Below are positions 8,837 through 17,527 of a DNA stretch of 64,000 bases, in pieces (the stretch's first letter is position 1; every line of letters begins with the position of its first letter). The notes under the pieces are model-generated. The model saw only the letters and a list, made by a program, of their open reading frames with translations, was not told the origin of the DNA and ran no database searches. The stretch is from the NCBI RefSeq assembly GCF_017640745.1, contig NZ_JAEPQA010000003.1, forward strand, positions 62,001-126,000, read 5' to 3'. The position numbers and the translations under genes were made by a program. Source of the stretch: Nisaea sp. Lineage in GTDB: Bacteria > Pseudomonadota > Alphaproteobacteria > Thalassobaculales > Thalassobaculaceae.

Positions 8837-10459
8837 ATGCGCACACTGAAGGAACTCTACTTCGCCTCGCCGATCTACCGCTGGCGTCTCGGGGCGAAAC
8901 CTCTCATCGGCTTCAGGGATCGGCTCTCCGACGATCTTCCCGGCGACGCCGACGGCGGCCGCGCGATCCTCGAAGGGCGTATGCCCTATACCCAGGGCAC
9001 GATCGCGCTCGGCGAGGATGCCTGGGCGCGGGAGCCGGGCGAGCCGGGAGCGCTCGAACATCTGCACGGATTTTCCTGGCTGCGCGACCTCCGCGATCTC
9101 GGTGGCGAGGCGGCGCGGCTCCGGGCGCGCGAGCTCGTCGACGGCTGGCTCGAACGCCATGACGAGTGGGACGCGCTGATCTGGCGTCCGGACATCCTCG
9201 GCGCGCGGCTGGCGGCCTGGATCGGCAATTACGACTTCTTCGGCGCGTCCGGCGACGATGCCTTCCGGGCGGATTTCTTCGACTCGGTCGGGCGCCAGTA
9301 CCGTCACCTCTCCGGCGATATCGAGGCCTCCGCGCCCGGCGCACGCCGCCTGCTCGCGGCCAAGGGGCTGTTCGCGGCGATGGCGGTGGTCGGCGAGGGC
9401 GAAGGGAAATTTGCGCAGGCGCTGCACTGGCTGCACCGGGAACTGGGGAGGCAGGTCCGTGCAGACGGTGGTCACATCTCTCGCTCGCCCGCTTTGCAGG
9501 TCTCCGTACTGGCCGATCTGGTCGAGATCCGGCGGGCGCTCCGCCTCGCCGGGCTGGAAGACGAGATGCTGGACGAGCGGATTTCTTCGATGACCGCGAT
9601 GCTCCGGATGCTGCGCCATGGCGACGGCGGGCTCGCGGTCTTCAACCATGCGACCGAAGGGCCGGTCGGGTTCATCGACAGCCTCATTGCGCAGGCCGAA
9701 AACAAGCGCAAGTCGCAGCTCTCCGCACCGGAGAGCGGGTTCGAGCGGCTGATCGCCGGGCGCACCTGCCTGATCATGGATACCGGCAAGCCGTCCTCCG
9801 CCGACCATGCCGCCCATGCGGGACTGCTCTCCTTCGAGCTCAGCGTCGGCAAGCAGCGCATGATCGTCAATTGCGGCGCCAGCCCCGCCGATCCGAAATG
9901 GGACAACGTGCTGCGCGCCACGGCGGCGCATTCGACACTGGTCGTGGACGACCGCAACGCGGCGGAGATCGAGAGCGACGGGACCGTCGGCAAGCGCCCG
10001 GGCAAGGTTGCGGCGCGGCGCATGGACCAGGACGGCGACATGCTGGTCGAGGCCGAGCATGACGGTTACCTGCCGACCCACGGGTTGAAGCATTTCCGCC
10101 GGGTCTATCTCGCGCGTAGCGGCGACGATATCCGGGTCGAGGACAAGCTGCTCTATACCGGCGATCCAGGCGACATTCCCGCCGAGGCCTGCATCCGCCT
10201 GCATCTGCATCCGAAAGTCCGCGCCTCGATTATCCAGAGCGGGACGGCGGCGCTGATCCGGCTCTCCAGCGGCTCCGGCTGGCGCCTGCGCTGCGACCGC
10301 GGGCTGGCGCTGAACGAGAGCGTCTATTTCGGCCAGGACGGCAAGTTCCAGCGCTGCGAGCAACTCGTCATCCGCGAGCCGCTGGCCGATATCCGTGCGA
10401 GCGGGGAGGTGACCATGCGCTGGGCCCTGCAGCGGGAAGACGGCAAGGCGGCCGGTTGA
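8837..10459 (+). CDS. Heparinase II/III family protein
   Basis: The protein has 540 residues. An N-terminal alpha-helical toroid-like region (HGFSWLRDL, GARLAAWIGNYDFF, LAAKGLFAAMAVVGEGEGKF) leads to a C-terminal beta-rich heparinase II/III region starting around PSSADHAAHAGLLSFELS. No signal peptide is apparent, unlike secreted polysaccharide lyases. This family member sits after rsmB and rpe in many alphaproteobacteria; its true substrate is unknown. It is followed 43 bases on by surface-polysaccharide genes, which supports a role in envelope glycan metabolism. Confidence 0.8.
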   Translation: MRTLKELYFASPIYRWRLGAKPLIGFRDRLSDDLPGDADGGRAILEGRMPYTQGTIALGEDAWAREPGEPGALEHLHGFSWLRDLRDLGGEAARLRARELVDGWLERHDEWDALIWRPDILGARLAAWIGNYDFFGASGDDAFRADFFDSVGRQYRHLSGDIEASAPGARRLLAAKGLFAAMAVVGEGEGKFAQALHWLHRELGRQVRADGGHISRSPALQVSVLADLVEIRRALRLAGLEDEMLDERISSMTAMLRMLRHGDGGLAVFNHATEGPVGFIDSLIAQAENKRKSQLSAPESGFERLIAGRTCLIMDTGKPSSADHAAHAGLLSFELSVGKQRMIVNCGASPADPKWDNVLRATAAHSTLVVDDRNAAEIESDGTVGKRPGKVAARRMDQDGDMLVEAEHDGYLPTHGLKHFRRVYLARSGDDIRVEDKLLYTGDPGDIPAEACIRLHLHPKVRASIIQSGTAALIRLSSGSGWRLRCDRGLALNESVYFGQDGKFQRCEQLVIREPLADIRASGEVTMRWALQREDGKAAG

Positions 10460-10502
10460 TGCGGCTGGCCCCCATCACCGGCGGGAAGGTATAAGGGCGC
10501 CC

Positions 10503-11528
10503 ATGCAACCGCTTTCCGCCATTGTCTTTTTCGCGATCCTTTTTCTCGCCGCCCTGATCGGAACGCGGATCCTGATCTCCCTGCTGACGCGGCGGCGGGT
10601 CATCGACGTGCCGAACGAGCGGAGCAGCCACGACGTGCCGAAGCCGCGCGGCGGCGGTATCGCCGTGGTCTCGGTGATGCTGGCGGGCTGGATCGGCTGG
10701 GCCGGTATCTCCGGAAGCCTGGACGCGACCGCGCTCGTTGTCGCGGGCCTGACGCTGGCGCTCGCGGCACTCTCCTTCGTCGACGATCTGAAGAACCTGC
10801 CGGCACGCCTCCGTCTCGTCATTCAGGCGCTCTGCGTTGCCGGAGGTCTCTGGGTGACGGTGCCGGAGGGCGGCTTCACCGGGGGCCTTCTGCCGGTCTG
10901 GCTCGAGCTGCCGGTCGCCGGTTTCGCCTGGCTCTGGTTCGTCAACCTGTTCAACTTCATGGACGGGATCGACGGGATCACCGGAGTCGAGACGATCAGC
11001 ATCGGTGGCGGCATTCTCGGCCTTGTCCTGCTCGGCGGGACTGCCGCGGCGCTGCAGGTTCCGGCCCTCGCCATGGTGGCCGCGATCGCCGGTTTCCTGG
11101 TGTGGAACTGGCAGCCCTCGAAGATCTTCATCGGCGACGTCGCTTCGATCCCGCTCGGTTTTCTGATCGGCTGGATGCTGCTGGAGACGGCCGGAGCCTC
11201 GGACGGGCTTGCAGGCTGGGCGGCGGCGCTGCTGCTACCGGCCTATTACCTCTTCGACGCGACCTTCACGCTCGGCAAGCGGCTGCTGCGGCGGGAGAAC
11301 GTCTTCGAAGCGCACCGTCAGCATTTCTATCAGCAGGCGACGCAGAAGGGTTTCAGCCATGCAGGGGCATGTCTTGCCATCGCCGTCCTGAACACGGTTC
11401 TGGTGCTGCTCGCCCTGTTCGCCGCGCCGGATTCTCCGCTGCCTGCGCTTCTTGGAGGATATGCCGCCGTCGTCGCGCTATGCCTGCTGTTTCGCCGCGG
11501 ACTTGCGAAACCGGAAACCGCCGAGTGA
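10503..11528 (+). CDS. Polyprenyl-phosphate glycosyl-1-phosphate transferase (GT4/WecA/MraY family)
   Basis: The protein has 341 residues and about ten membrane helices. It carries the MraY/WecA signature residues: RVIDVPNERSSHDVPKPRGGG in the first cytoplasmic loop, the Asp-Asp pair SFVDDLKNLP, NLFNFMDGIDGITGVE, and WNWQPSKIFIGDVASIPLG. The His-rich cytoplasmic loop near residue 270 (ENVFEAHRQHFYQQA) is also typical. It transfers a sugar-1-phosphate from a UDP-sugar to undecaprenyl phosphate, the first step of O-antigen or exopolysaccharide unit assembly. The next gene modifies nucleotide sugars. Confidence 0.88.
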   Translation: MQPLSAIVFFAILFLAALIGTRILISLLTRRRVIDVPNERSSHDVPKPRGGGIAVVSVMLAGWIGWAGISGSLDATALVVAGLTLALAALSFVDDLKNLPARLRLVIQALCVAGGLWVTVPEGGFTGGLLPVWLELPVAGFAWLWFVNLFNFMDGIDGITGVETISIGGGILGLVLLGGTAAALQVPALAMVAAIAGFLVWNWQPSKIFIGDVASIPLGFLIGWMLLETAGASDGLAGWAAALLLPAYYLFDATFTLGKRLLRRENVFEAHRQHFYQQATQKGFSHAGACLAIAVLNTVLVLLALFAAPDSPLPALLGGYAAVVALCLLFRRGLAKPETAE

Positions 11529-11629
11529 CCCGGAGATGGTCAACCGGGGCAAGACGGGGCGGCCCATCTGGTTTAGGTTTGCGGATGATTGCGCCCGGTG
11601 CCGGGCGCGAGATTGGATGAGCGGGTACG

Positions 11630-13570
11630 ATGTTCGGGTCTAAACGCGGTCTTCTGACTTACCTGCACGATGTCGGGATGGCGGCGCTCTCCTTCCTGAT
11701 CTCGCTGACGCTCCGTCTCGGCCAGGACATCCTGGTCTGGCCGCGCGAGGTCGTCGTCTTCGGCCTTGCCGCTTTCACCGGCGTGTCCGCGCTTGTCTTC
11801 CTCTCCATGCGTCTCGACCGCACGGTCTGGCGCTATTCGTCGATGAGCGATCTCAGCCGGATCGTCCGGGCCGTCGTGCTCTGCATCACGCTGTTTCTCG
11901 CGGTGCAGTTCCTTGCGACCCGGCTCGACGATTTCCCGCGCTCCTTCCTCGTCATCGAATTCTTCGTTCTGACCCTGCTGCTCGCCGGGCCGCGCTTCGC
12001 CTACCGGTTGGTCAAGGATGGCGCGTTCTCCAGCCTCTTTGAGCGCAACGCGGCGAACCGGGTCCCGGTGCTGCTGGTCGGAGCGGGCGACGGGTCCGAC
12101 GCCTTCATTCGTGAGATGGGCCGCGAGCGGGACGCGCCGTACCGCGCGGTCGGGATCGTCGACGATCGCGGCGGGCGGGTCGGACGAGCGATCCGCGGGG
12201 TGCCGGTGCTCGGGACGCTGAAGGAACTCGAAGAGGTTGTTGCGGGCCTGCGCAAAAGGGACACCGCGCCGCAGCGCCTGGTGATCACCCGGCAGTCTAT
12301 CGACGGGGCGGTGGTGCGCGAGCTGCTCGACAAGGCGAACGAGCTCGGACTAGCGGTCGGACGGATGCCCAAGCTCGGCACGCTCGAGGGAGCCGACGGC
12401 GAGGCGGAGACGGTGCGCTCGGTCAGCGTCGAGGATCTGCTCGGCCGTCCCCAGAAGGTGCTCGACCGCAAGGGCGTTTCCGACCTGATCCGGGGCCGGC
12501 GGGTTCTGGTGACCGGGGCGGGGGGAACCATCGGCGGGGAGTTGTCGCGCCAGATCGCCGCGCTCGGACCGTCGGAACTGGCCCTGATGGATATGGGCGA
12601 GTTTCCGCTCTACCAGATCGATCTCGAGATCTCCGAGAGCTTCCCGGACCTGCCGCGCCGGGCGCTGCTGACCGACGTCCGCGATGTCGAGGCGCTGAAT
12701 GCCTGTTTCGCGGATTTTGCTCCCGATATCGTCTTCCACGCGGCGGCGCTGAAGCATGTGCCGCTGGTCGAGGCGAACCCGGTCGACGGTGTCATGACCA
12801 ACGTGATCGGGACCCGCAACGTCGCCGACGCGGTGGCGTGGCACGGCGTCAAGGCAATGGTGCTGATCTCGACCGACAAGGCGGTCAATCCGACGAATGT
12901 CATGGGCGCGACCAAGCGCTCCGCCGAAGCCTATTGCCAGGCGAAGGATCGCGAGCAGGCGGAGAAGGGCGGTCCGCGCTACGTCACCGTCCGTTTCGGC
13001 AATGTGCTCGGCTCCACCGGTTCGGTGATCCCGCTGTTCCGCCGGCAGATCGCACGTGGCGGCCCGGTGACGGTGACCCATCCGGACATGACCCGCTATT
13101 TCATGACCGTTCGCGAGGCCGTCGAGCTGGTGCTGCAGGCGGCCGCGATCGATGCTGGCCTCGACGGAAATGCGCGGGAAAGCGGCGCGATCTGCGTGCT
13201 CGACATGGGCGAGCCGGTGAAGATCGTCGATCTCGCCCGCCAGATGATCCGGCTTTCGGGCTTCACACCGGACAAGGACATCGCGATCGCCTTCACCGGG
13301 CCGCGTCCGGGCGAGAAGCTCTACGAGGAGCTGTTCCACGACGCGGAGTCGCTGCGGCCGACGGCGATAGAGGGCATCCGCACGGCGTCTCCGCGCACCG
13401 CCGATCTGGCCGTGCTGTCCCGTGCGCTGGACGAGATCGAAAGCGCGGGCAGCCAGCGGAATGGCGAGCAGGTGCTGACGCTGCTGGCACGGCTGGTGCC
13501 GGAATTCTCCGGCAAGGCCGAGGGTTCTTCTGGCGGACCCGCGGTCGAAGGCGCCGCGCGCCCCGCCTAG
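11630..13570 (+). CDS. CapD/FlaA1-like nucleoside-diphosphate-sugar dehydratase, membrane-bound
   Basis: The protein has 646 residues. Four N-terminal membrane segments (about 1-110) precede a CoA-binding-like Rossmann region (VPVLLVGAGDGSDAFIREMGRE), then the NAD(P)-dependent SDR domain beginning RVLVTGAGGTIGGELSRQIAALG, with FHAAALKHVPLVE and ISTDKAVNPTNVMGATKR. The catalytic Tyr of classical SDRs is Met in this subfamily, as seen here. Enzymes of this type (WbpM, CapD, PglF) make 4-keto-6-deoxy UDP-sugars. It probably feeds the glycosyl-phosphate transferase just upstream. It ends overlapping the convergent AraC gene by 4 bases. Confidence 0.88.
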   Translation: MFGSKRGLLTYLHDVGMAALSFLISLTLRLGQDILVWPREVVVFGLAAFTGVSALVFLSMRLDRTVWRYSSMSDLSRIVRAVVLCITLFLAVQFLATRLDDFPRSFLVIEFFVLTLLLAGPRFAYRLVKDGAFSSLFERNAANRVPVLLVGAGDGSDAFIREMGRERDAPYRAVGIVDDRGGRVGRAIRGVPVLGTLKELEEVVAGLRKRDTAPQRLVITRQSIDGAVVRELLDKANELGLAVGRMPKLGTLEGADGEAETVRSVSVEDLLGRPQKVLDRKGVSDLIRGRRVLVTGAGGTIGGELSRQIAALGPSELALMDMGEFPLYQIDLEISESFPDLPRRALLTDVRDVEALNACFADFAPDIVFHAAALKHVPLVEANPVDGVMTNVIGTRNVADAVAWHGVKAMVLISTDKAVNPTNVMGATKRSAEAYCQAKDREQAEKGGPRYVTVRFGNVLGSTGSVIPLFRRQIARGGPVTVTHPDMTRYFMTVREAVELVLQAAAIDAGLDGNARESGAICVLDMGEPVKIVDLARQMIRLSGFTPDKDIAIAFTGPRPGEKLYEELFHDAESLRPTAIEGIRTASPRTADLAVLSRALDEIESAGSQRNGEQVLTLLARLVPEFSGKAEGSSGGPAVEGAARPA

Positions 13571-14472
13571 TCGGTGACCGTGCCGGTCCAGCCGCTCTTG
13601 TGCGTGGCGCGGAACCGGCTCGGGCTCTGCCCGGTCGCGCCGGCGAAAAAACGCGAGAAATAGGCCTGGTCCTCGAAGCCGAGGCCGTAGGCGATCTCGG
13701 AAACCGACATCGCGGAATAGAGCAGGTCGCGCTGCGCCTCCAGCAGGATCCGCTGGCGCAGGATATCGAGCGGGGACTGACCCGAGCGTGCCTTCACCGT
13801 GCGCCGTAGGGTGCGCTCCGAGGTCGCGAGGGCGGCGGCATAGTCCTTGATCGAGAGCTGATCGCGAAACCGCTCCTCCACCAGCAGGCGGAACCTGTCG
13901 AACAGGATGGCATCTGCGCCTCGCTCGGTGGATGCGCTGCCCCGGCCTTCTGGACCGAGTTCGGCCAGCAATCCGAAAATCAGCATCAGATCTCCGCCGC
14001 TCCGCGCCTGGCTTCCCGTGCGCAGGCTCTGGCTCTCGGCGGCAATGCGCTCGCAGGCGGCCCGGATGTTCTCCGCAACATCCCCCCAATCGGCAAGCGG
14101 AATGATCGACGACGATGCAGCCGCGTCAGTCGCCTCCTGATCGCCCGTCGCTCGGAGCAGGTCCCGCAAATAAGCGTCCGAAACACTGAGCACGAACCCT
14201 TCGGCGTCGGTCTGGAAGGCGTAGCCATGCACGGCGTTCGGAACGATTGCGGTCAGCGTCGGCGCGTCGAGGCGGGCTGTATTGCTTTCCAGCCGCATCT
14301 CCGCGCCGCCCCGTGTCAGAAGCAGGATTTGGAAGAGTTCCGGATGCCGGTGTGGCCGGATTATCCAATCGTTGACCCGGCTGCGCACCGAAATGGTCTC
14401 GATATGGATGAACCGAGGTGGAACGTTCGACCTGCTGTCGGCGTAGAGTGTGAAAGACGGAACGAGGTTCAT
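13567..14472 (-). CDS. pobR: AraC-family regulator, probable 4-hydroxybenzoate-responsive activator (PobR-like)
   Basis: The protein has 301 residues. The N-terminal half has a cupin-type pattern (IIRPHRHPELFQILLLTRGG and VPNAVHGYAFQ). The C-terminal 100 residues hold the two AraC helix-turn-helices (IKDYAAALATSERTLRRTVKARSGQSP, then VSEIAYGLGFEDQAYFSRFFAGATGQSPSRFR). It is divergent from pobA with 154 bases between them, the standard arrangement for an AraC-type PobR. The assignment to 4-hydroxybenzoate rests on that context. Confidence 0.8.
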   Translation of the reverse strand: MNLVPSFTLYADSRSNVPPRFIHIETISVRSRVNDWIIRPHRHPELFQILLLTRGGAEMRLESNTARLDAPTLTAIVPNAVHGYAFQTDAEGFVLSVSDAYLRDLLRATGDQEATDAAASSSIIPLADWGDVAENIRAACERIAAESQSLRTGSQARSGGDLMLIFGLLAELGPEGRGSASTERGADAILFDRFRLLVEERFRDQLSIKDYAAALATSERTLRRTVKARSGQSPLDILRQRILLEAQRDLLYSAMSVSEIAYGLGFEDQAYFSRFFAGATGQSPSRFRATHKSGWTGTVTD

Positions 14473-14595
14473 GCGCAGTGCCTGTCAGTGCCGCCGCCAA
14501 GGGATGAGCGTTTCGATAAAGTCGTCTTTGGCCGAAAAATGCAAGAATTTGTCCCGTCCTGCTCTTCTGGCGTTCCCGATGCCCCTCTAGATTAC

Positions 14596-14607
14596 TGACA
14601 AACGTCA
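14596..14607. promoter_or_regulatory. Short inverted repeat upstream of pobA
   Basis: TGAC-AAAC-GTCA lies 19 bases before the pobA ATG in the pobR-pobA divergent region. It could be part of a regulator or promoter element. Short palindromes occur by chance, so this is weak. Confidence 0.25.
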
Positions 14608-14626
14608 AAATGCAGGGGAAACGACC

Positions 14627-15817
14627 ATGAAGACACAAGTCGGGATCATCGGCGCCGGCCCCGCCGGTCTCATGCTGGCCCAGGTTCTCCGCCAGCACGG
14701 AATCGACTCCGTCATCCTCGAGCAGCGTTCGGAAGACTACGTGCTGAGCCGGATCCGTGCGGGCGTGCTCGAACATCCCGCCGTTGAATTCCTGCACGCG
14801 ATGGGCGCCGGCGAGCGCCTCGCGAAGGAAGGCATGCCGCATGAAGGCATCGACATGCTGTTCCGAGGCGAGAAACGGCGCATCGATTTCCCGAGCCTCA
14901 CTGGCGGCAAGAAGGTCACGGTCTACGGCCAGCAGGAGGTCGTGAAGGATCTGATCAGGCTGAAGAAGGAGTTCGACGGCCAGATCCTGTTCGAAGCCGA
15001 AAATGTGGCGATCCACGGCGCCGAGAGCGACAGCCCGTCGCTCAGCTTCATCTACGGTGGCGAGCAGAAGACGCTCGCCTGCGACTTCATCGCCGGATGC
15101 GACGGCTTCCACGGCGTCGCCCGCCAGTCTATTCCGGAAGCGAAGCTGAAGCTGTTCGAGAAGGTGTATCCCTTCGCCTGGCTGGGCATCCTCGCGGACG
15201 CGGCACCGGCGCAGGATGAGCTGATCTATTCAAGGCACGACAACGGCTTCGCGCTGTTCAGCATGCGCTCGCCCGAGGTCACCCGCCTCTACCTGCAGTG
15301 CGATCCGGAAGAGAATCTGGACGAATGGCCGGACAGCCGGGTCTGGGACGAACTGCACCGGCGCCTCGAGGCGAAGGACGGTTTCCGCGTCAACGAGGGC
15401 CGGATCACCCGCAAGGACGTCACCCCGATGCGGAGCTTCGTGTGCGAGACCATGCGCCACGGCCGCCTTTTCCTGGCAGGAGACGCCGCGCATATCGTGC
15501 CGCCGACCGGGGCCAAGGGGCTCAATCTCGCGGCCGGCGACGTGAAGCTCTTGAGCGATGCCCTTGCGGTTTATTTCAAGTCCGGGGACACCACGCAGCT
15601 CGACGGATACGAGGCGCTCGCTCTGAAGCGGATCTGGGCGGCGCAGCGTTTTTCCTGGTTCATGACCCGTCTGCTGCACAAAGACCCGGGCGCCAACGCG
15701 TTCGACGAGGAAGTGCAGTTCGCCGATCTGGATTACTTCACCGGCACCGAGGCCGGGCGCAGAACCATCGCGGAGAACTATGTCGGGCTTCCCTTCGGTT
15801 GGACCGGGGCTGCCTGA
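14627..15817 (+). CDS. pobA: 4-hydroxybenzoate 3-monooxygenase
   Basis: The protein has 396 residues, matching the ~394 usual for PobA. It is an FAD-dependent hydroxylase converting 4-hydroxybenzoate to protocatechuate with NADPH and oxygen. Motifs seen are GIIGAGPAGLMLAQVL (FAD), SRIRAGVLEHPAVE, DFIAGCDGFHGVARQ (the DG motif) and GRLFLAGDAAHIVPPTGAKG with LNLA after it (second FAD motif). It starts behind AGGGGAAACG. Protocatechuate ring-cleavage genes are not in the window. Confidence 0.94.
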   Translation: MKTQVGIIGAGPAGLMLAQVLRQHGIDSVILEQRSEDYVLSRIRAGVLEHPAVEFLHAMGAGERLAKEGMPHEGIDMLFRGEKRRIDFPSLTGGKKVTVYGQQEVVKDLIRLKKEFDGQILFEAENVAIHGAESDSPSLSFIYGGEQKTLACDFIAGCDGFHGVARQSIPEAKLKLFEKVYPFAWLGILADAAPAQDELIYSRHDNGFALFSMRSPEVTRLYLQCDPEENLDEWPDSRVWDELHRRLEAKDGFRVNEGRITRKDVTPMRSFVCETMRHGRLFLAGDAAHIVPPTGAKGLNLAAGDVKLLSDALAVYFKSGDTTQLDGYEALALKRIWAAQRFSWFMTRLLHKDPGANAFDEEVQFADLDYFTGTEAGRRTIAENYVGLPFGWTGAA

Positions 15818-15871
15818 AGCTGCGCTCTTTCGCCAGTTGGCGTTGCGCTGTATCCGCGCTAATAACCGAAT

Positions 15872-17527
15872 ATGAGCGAGGATCTTAATGCGCTGATGAA
15901 AATGGTCGAGGCGGGTCAGACGGACGCCGCCGAGCCCGGTCTCGTGGCTTTTGTCGAGGCGAACCCGCGCCAGCCCGCGGCGCAGTTCTATCTCGGGATT
16001 ATCCGGCTGAAGCAGGGGCGCAACGCGGAGGCCGCGGAAGCCTACAGGGCCGCCGCCCGCGGCTTGCCGGGTGTTGCGGCGGTGCATTCGAACCTCGCGC
16101 TCGCCGCACACCGCGCCGGGGAACCGGAGGCGGCGCGAACCGCCGCGCGGCGGGCGGCGCTTCTCGCTCCGGACGGTAGCGGCCCCTATGTCGTCACATC
16201 CGAGGCTGCCGCAGCAAGCGAAGATCCCGCCGCTGCGTTGCGCGCGGCCAAACTGGCCTTTTGCCTCGAGCCGAAAAGCCAGTGCGGTCTGATGCTCGAA
16301 GCGGCCCGCAAGGCGGGCGACACGCCGTGCGTGGAGGCGGCTGTTGCCCGGCTCATGGCGACCGATCCGACCGATCGCGCCGCCTCGATCAACGGCGCCC
16401 ACCATCTGCTGAAAAACGGCTACGGCGCCGAGGCGGAGAGGCTCTACCGCAATATCCTTGAGCACCATCCGAACGATCCGGACCTCTGGTTCAATCTCGG
16501 GGTGACGCTGATCGAGTCCGACCGGTTTGAGGACGCGGCAGAGCCGTACGCACGGCGCGCGCGTCTTGTTCACGGACGGCCGCTGAATGATGCGCCGGCC
16601 TATGCCGACATGCCCGCCGAGCCGGTGGTGCCGGTCGACCGGACCTGCGCCCGCCATCGCCTGAAGCACGATGCCGAGCAGTACCGCTACCTGACGGAGC
16701 GGGGCGTTCTGCCGCCCGAATACCGGGACGAATGGAAGACCTATCAGGAACTTCTCGACACTCTCGGCCCGGAAGACCGCGACGCGATCTCCTTCAAGCT
16801 GGACGATGCGCGTTATGGCAGGATCGCGCGTTCCTATAACCGCTTCGTCCATATTGCCGCGACCGGCTGGGAAGACGCGGATCCGATGAACCCGGATCTC
16901 GACTGGTCCGCGATCGAGGAAAGCTATCTGGATGCCGCGCCGCAGGCGGTGGCGATCGACGCACTGCTGAACGAGGAGGCGCTCGCCGCCATCCGGCGTT
17001 TCTGCTTCGAGTCCACGATCTGGCATCAGCTGAAGGGCGCGGGCTATCTCGGCGCCTACTATCGCTCCGGCTTCAACGACCCGCTGCTCTTCGCCATCGG
17101 CCGCGGTCTGCGCGAGCGCATGCCGCGCGTTCTGGGGCCGCACGGACTCAAGCTGATGTGGGCCTACAAGTACGACCAGCACATGTCGGGTATCAATCCG
17201 CATGCCGATTTCGCGGCCGTGAACGTGAATTTCTGGATCAATCACGCCGAGTCCAACCTGGACCCTGAATCCGGCGGGCTGCTGGTCTTCCGCAAGCCGG
17301 CGCCGAAGGACTGGACTTTCCAGCGCTACAACACGGCTCCGGCGGAGGAGATCTACGCGGCGCTCGGCGAGGACCGGAACAACCCTATCCGGGTTCCGAA
17401 CCGCGAGAACCGGGCGCTTCTGTTCGACTCCCGCCTGTTCCACGAGACCGACCGCTTCACCTTCAAGGACGGCTATATCCATCGGCGGATCAACATCACC
17501 ATGCTGTTCGGGCATGGCGGTACCTGA
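15872..17527 (+). CDS. TPR protein with C-terminal 2-oxoglutarate-Fe(II) oxygenase-like domain
   Basis: The protein has 551 residues. The first ~240 form TPR helices (AAQFYLGIIRLKQGRNAEAAE, VHSNLALAAHRAGEPEAART, LWFNLGVTLIESDRFEDAAE). The C-terminal half shows the double-stranded beta-helix dioxygenase layout, with the iron motif HxD at about residues 444-446 (INPHADFAAVNVNFW), a distal His near residue 524 (SRLFHETDRF) and a following Arg pair (HRRINIT) that may bind 2-oxoglutarate. It probably hydroxylates a protein or peptide held by the TPRs, but the target is unknown. It overlaps the next TPR gene by 14 bases. Confidence 0.78.
   Translation: MSEDLNALMKMVEAGQTDAAEPGLVAFVEANPRQPAAQFYLGIIRLKQGRNAEAAEAYRAAARGLPGVAAVHSNLALAAHRAGEPEAARTAARRAALLAPDGSGPYVVTSEAAAASEDPAAALRAAKLAFCLEPKSQCGLMLEAARKAGDTPCVEAAVARLMATDPTDRAASINGAHHLLKNGYGAEAERLYRNILEHHPNDPDLWFNLGVTLIESDRFEDAAEPYARRARLVHGRPLNDAPAYADMPAEPVVPVDRTCARHRLKHDAEQYRYLTERGVLPPEYRDEWKTYQELLDTLGPEDRDAISFKLDDARYGRIARSYNRFVHIAATGWEDADPMNPDLDWSAIEESYLDAAPQAVAIDALLNEEALAAIRRFCFESTIWHQLKGAGYLGAYYRSGFNDPLLFAIGRGLRERMPRVLGPHGLKLMWAYKYDQHMSGINPHADFAAVNVNFWINHAESNLDPESGGLLVFRKPAPKDWTFQRYNTAPAEEIYAALGEDRNNPIRVPNRENRALLFDSRLFHETDRFTFKDGYIHRRINITMLFGHGGT

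Noticed and set aside
8750-10363. A 537-codon minus-strand open frame
   Set aside because: It is a shadow of the heparinase-family gene, Arg/Pro/Gln-rich with no motifs.
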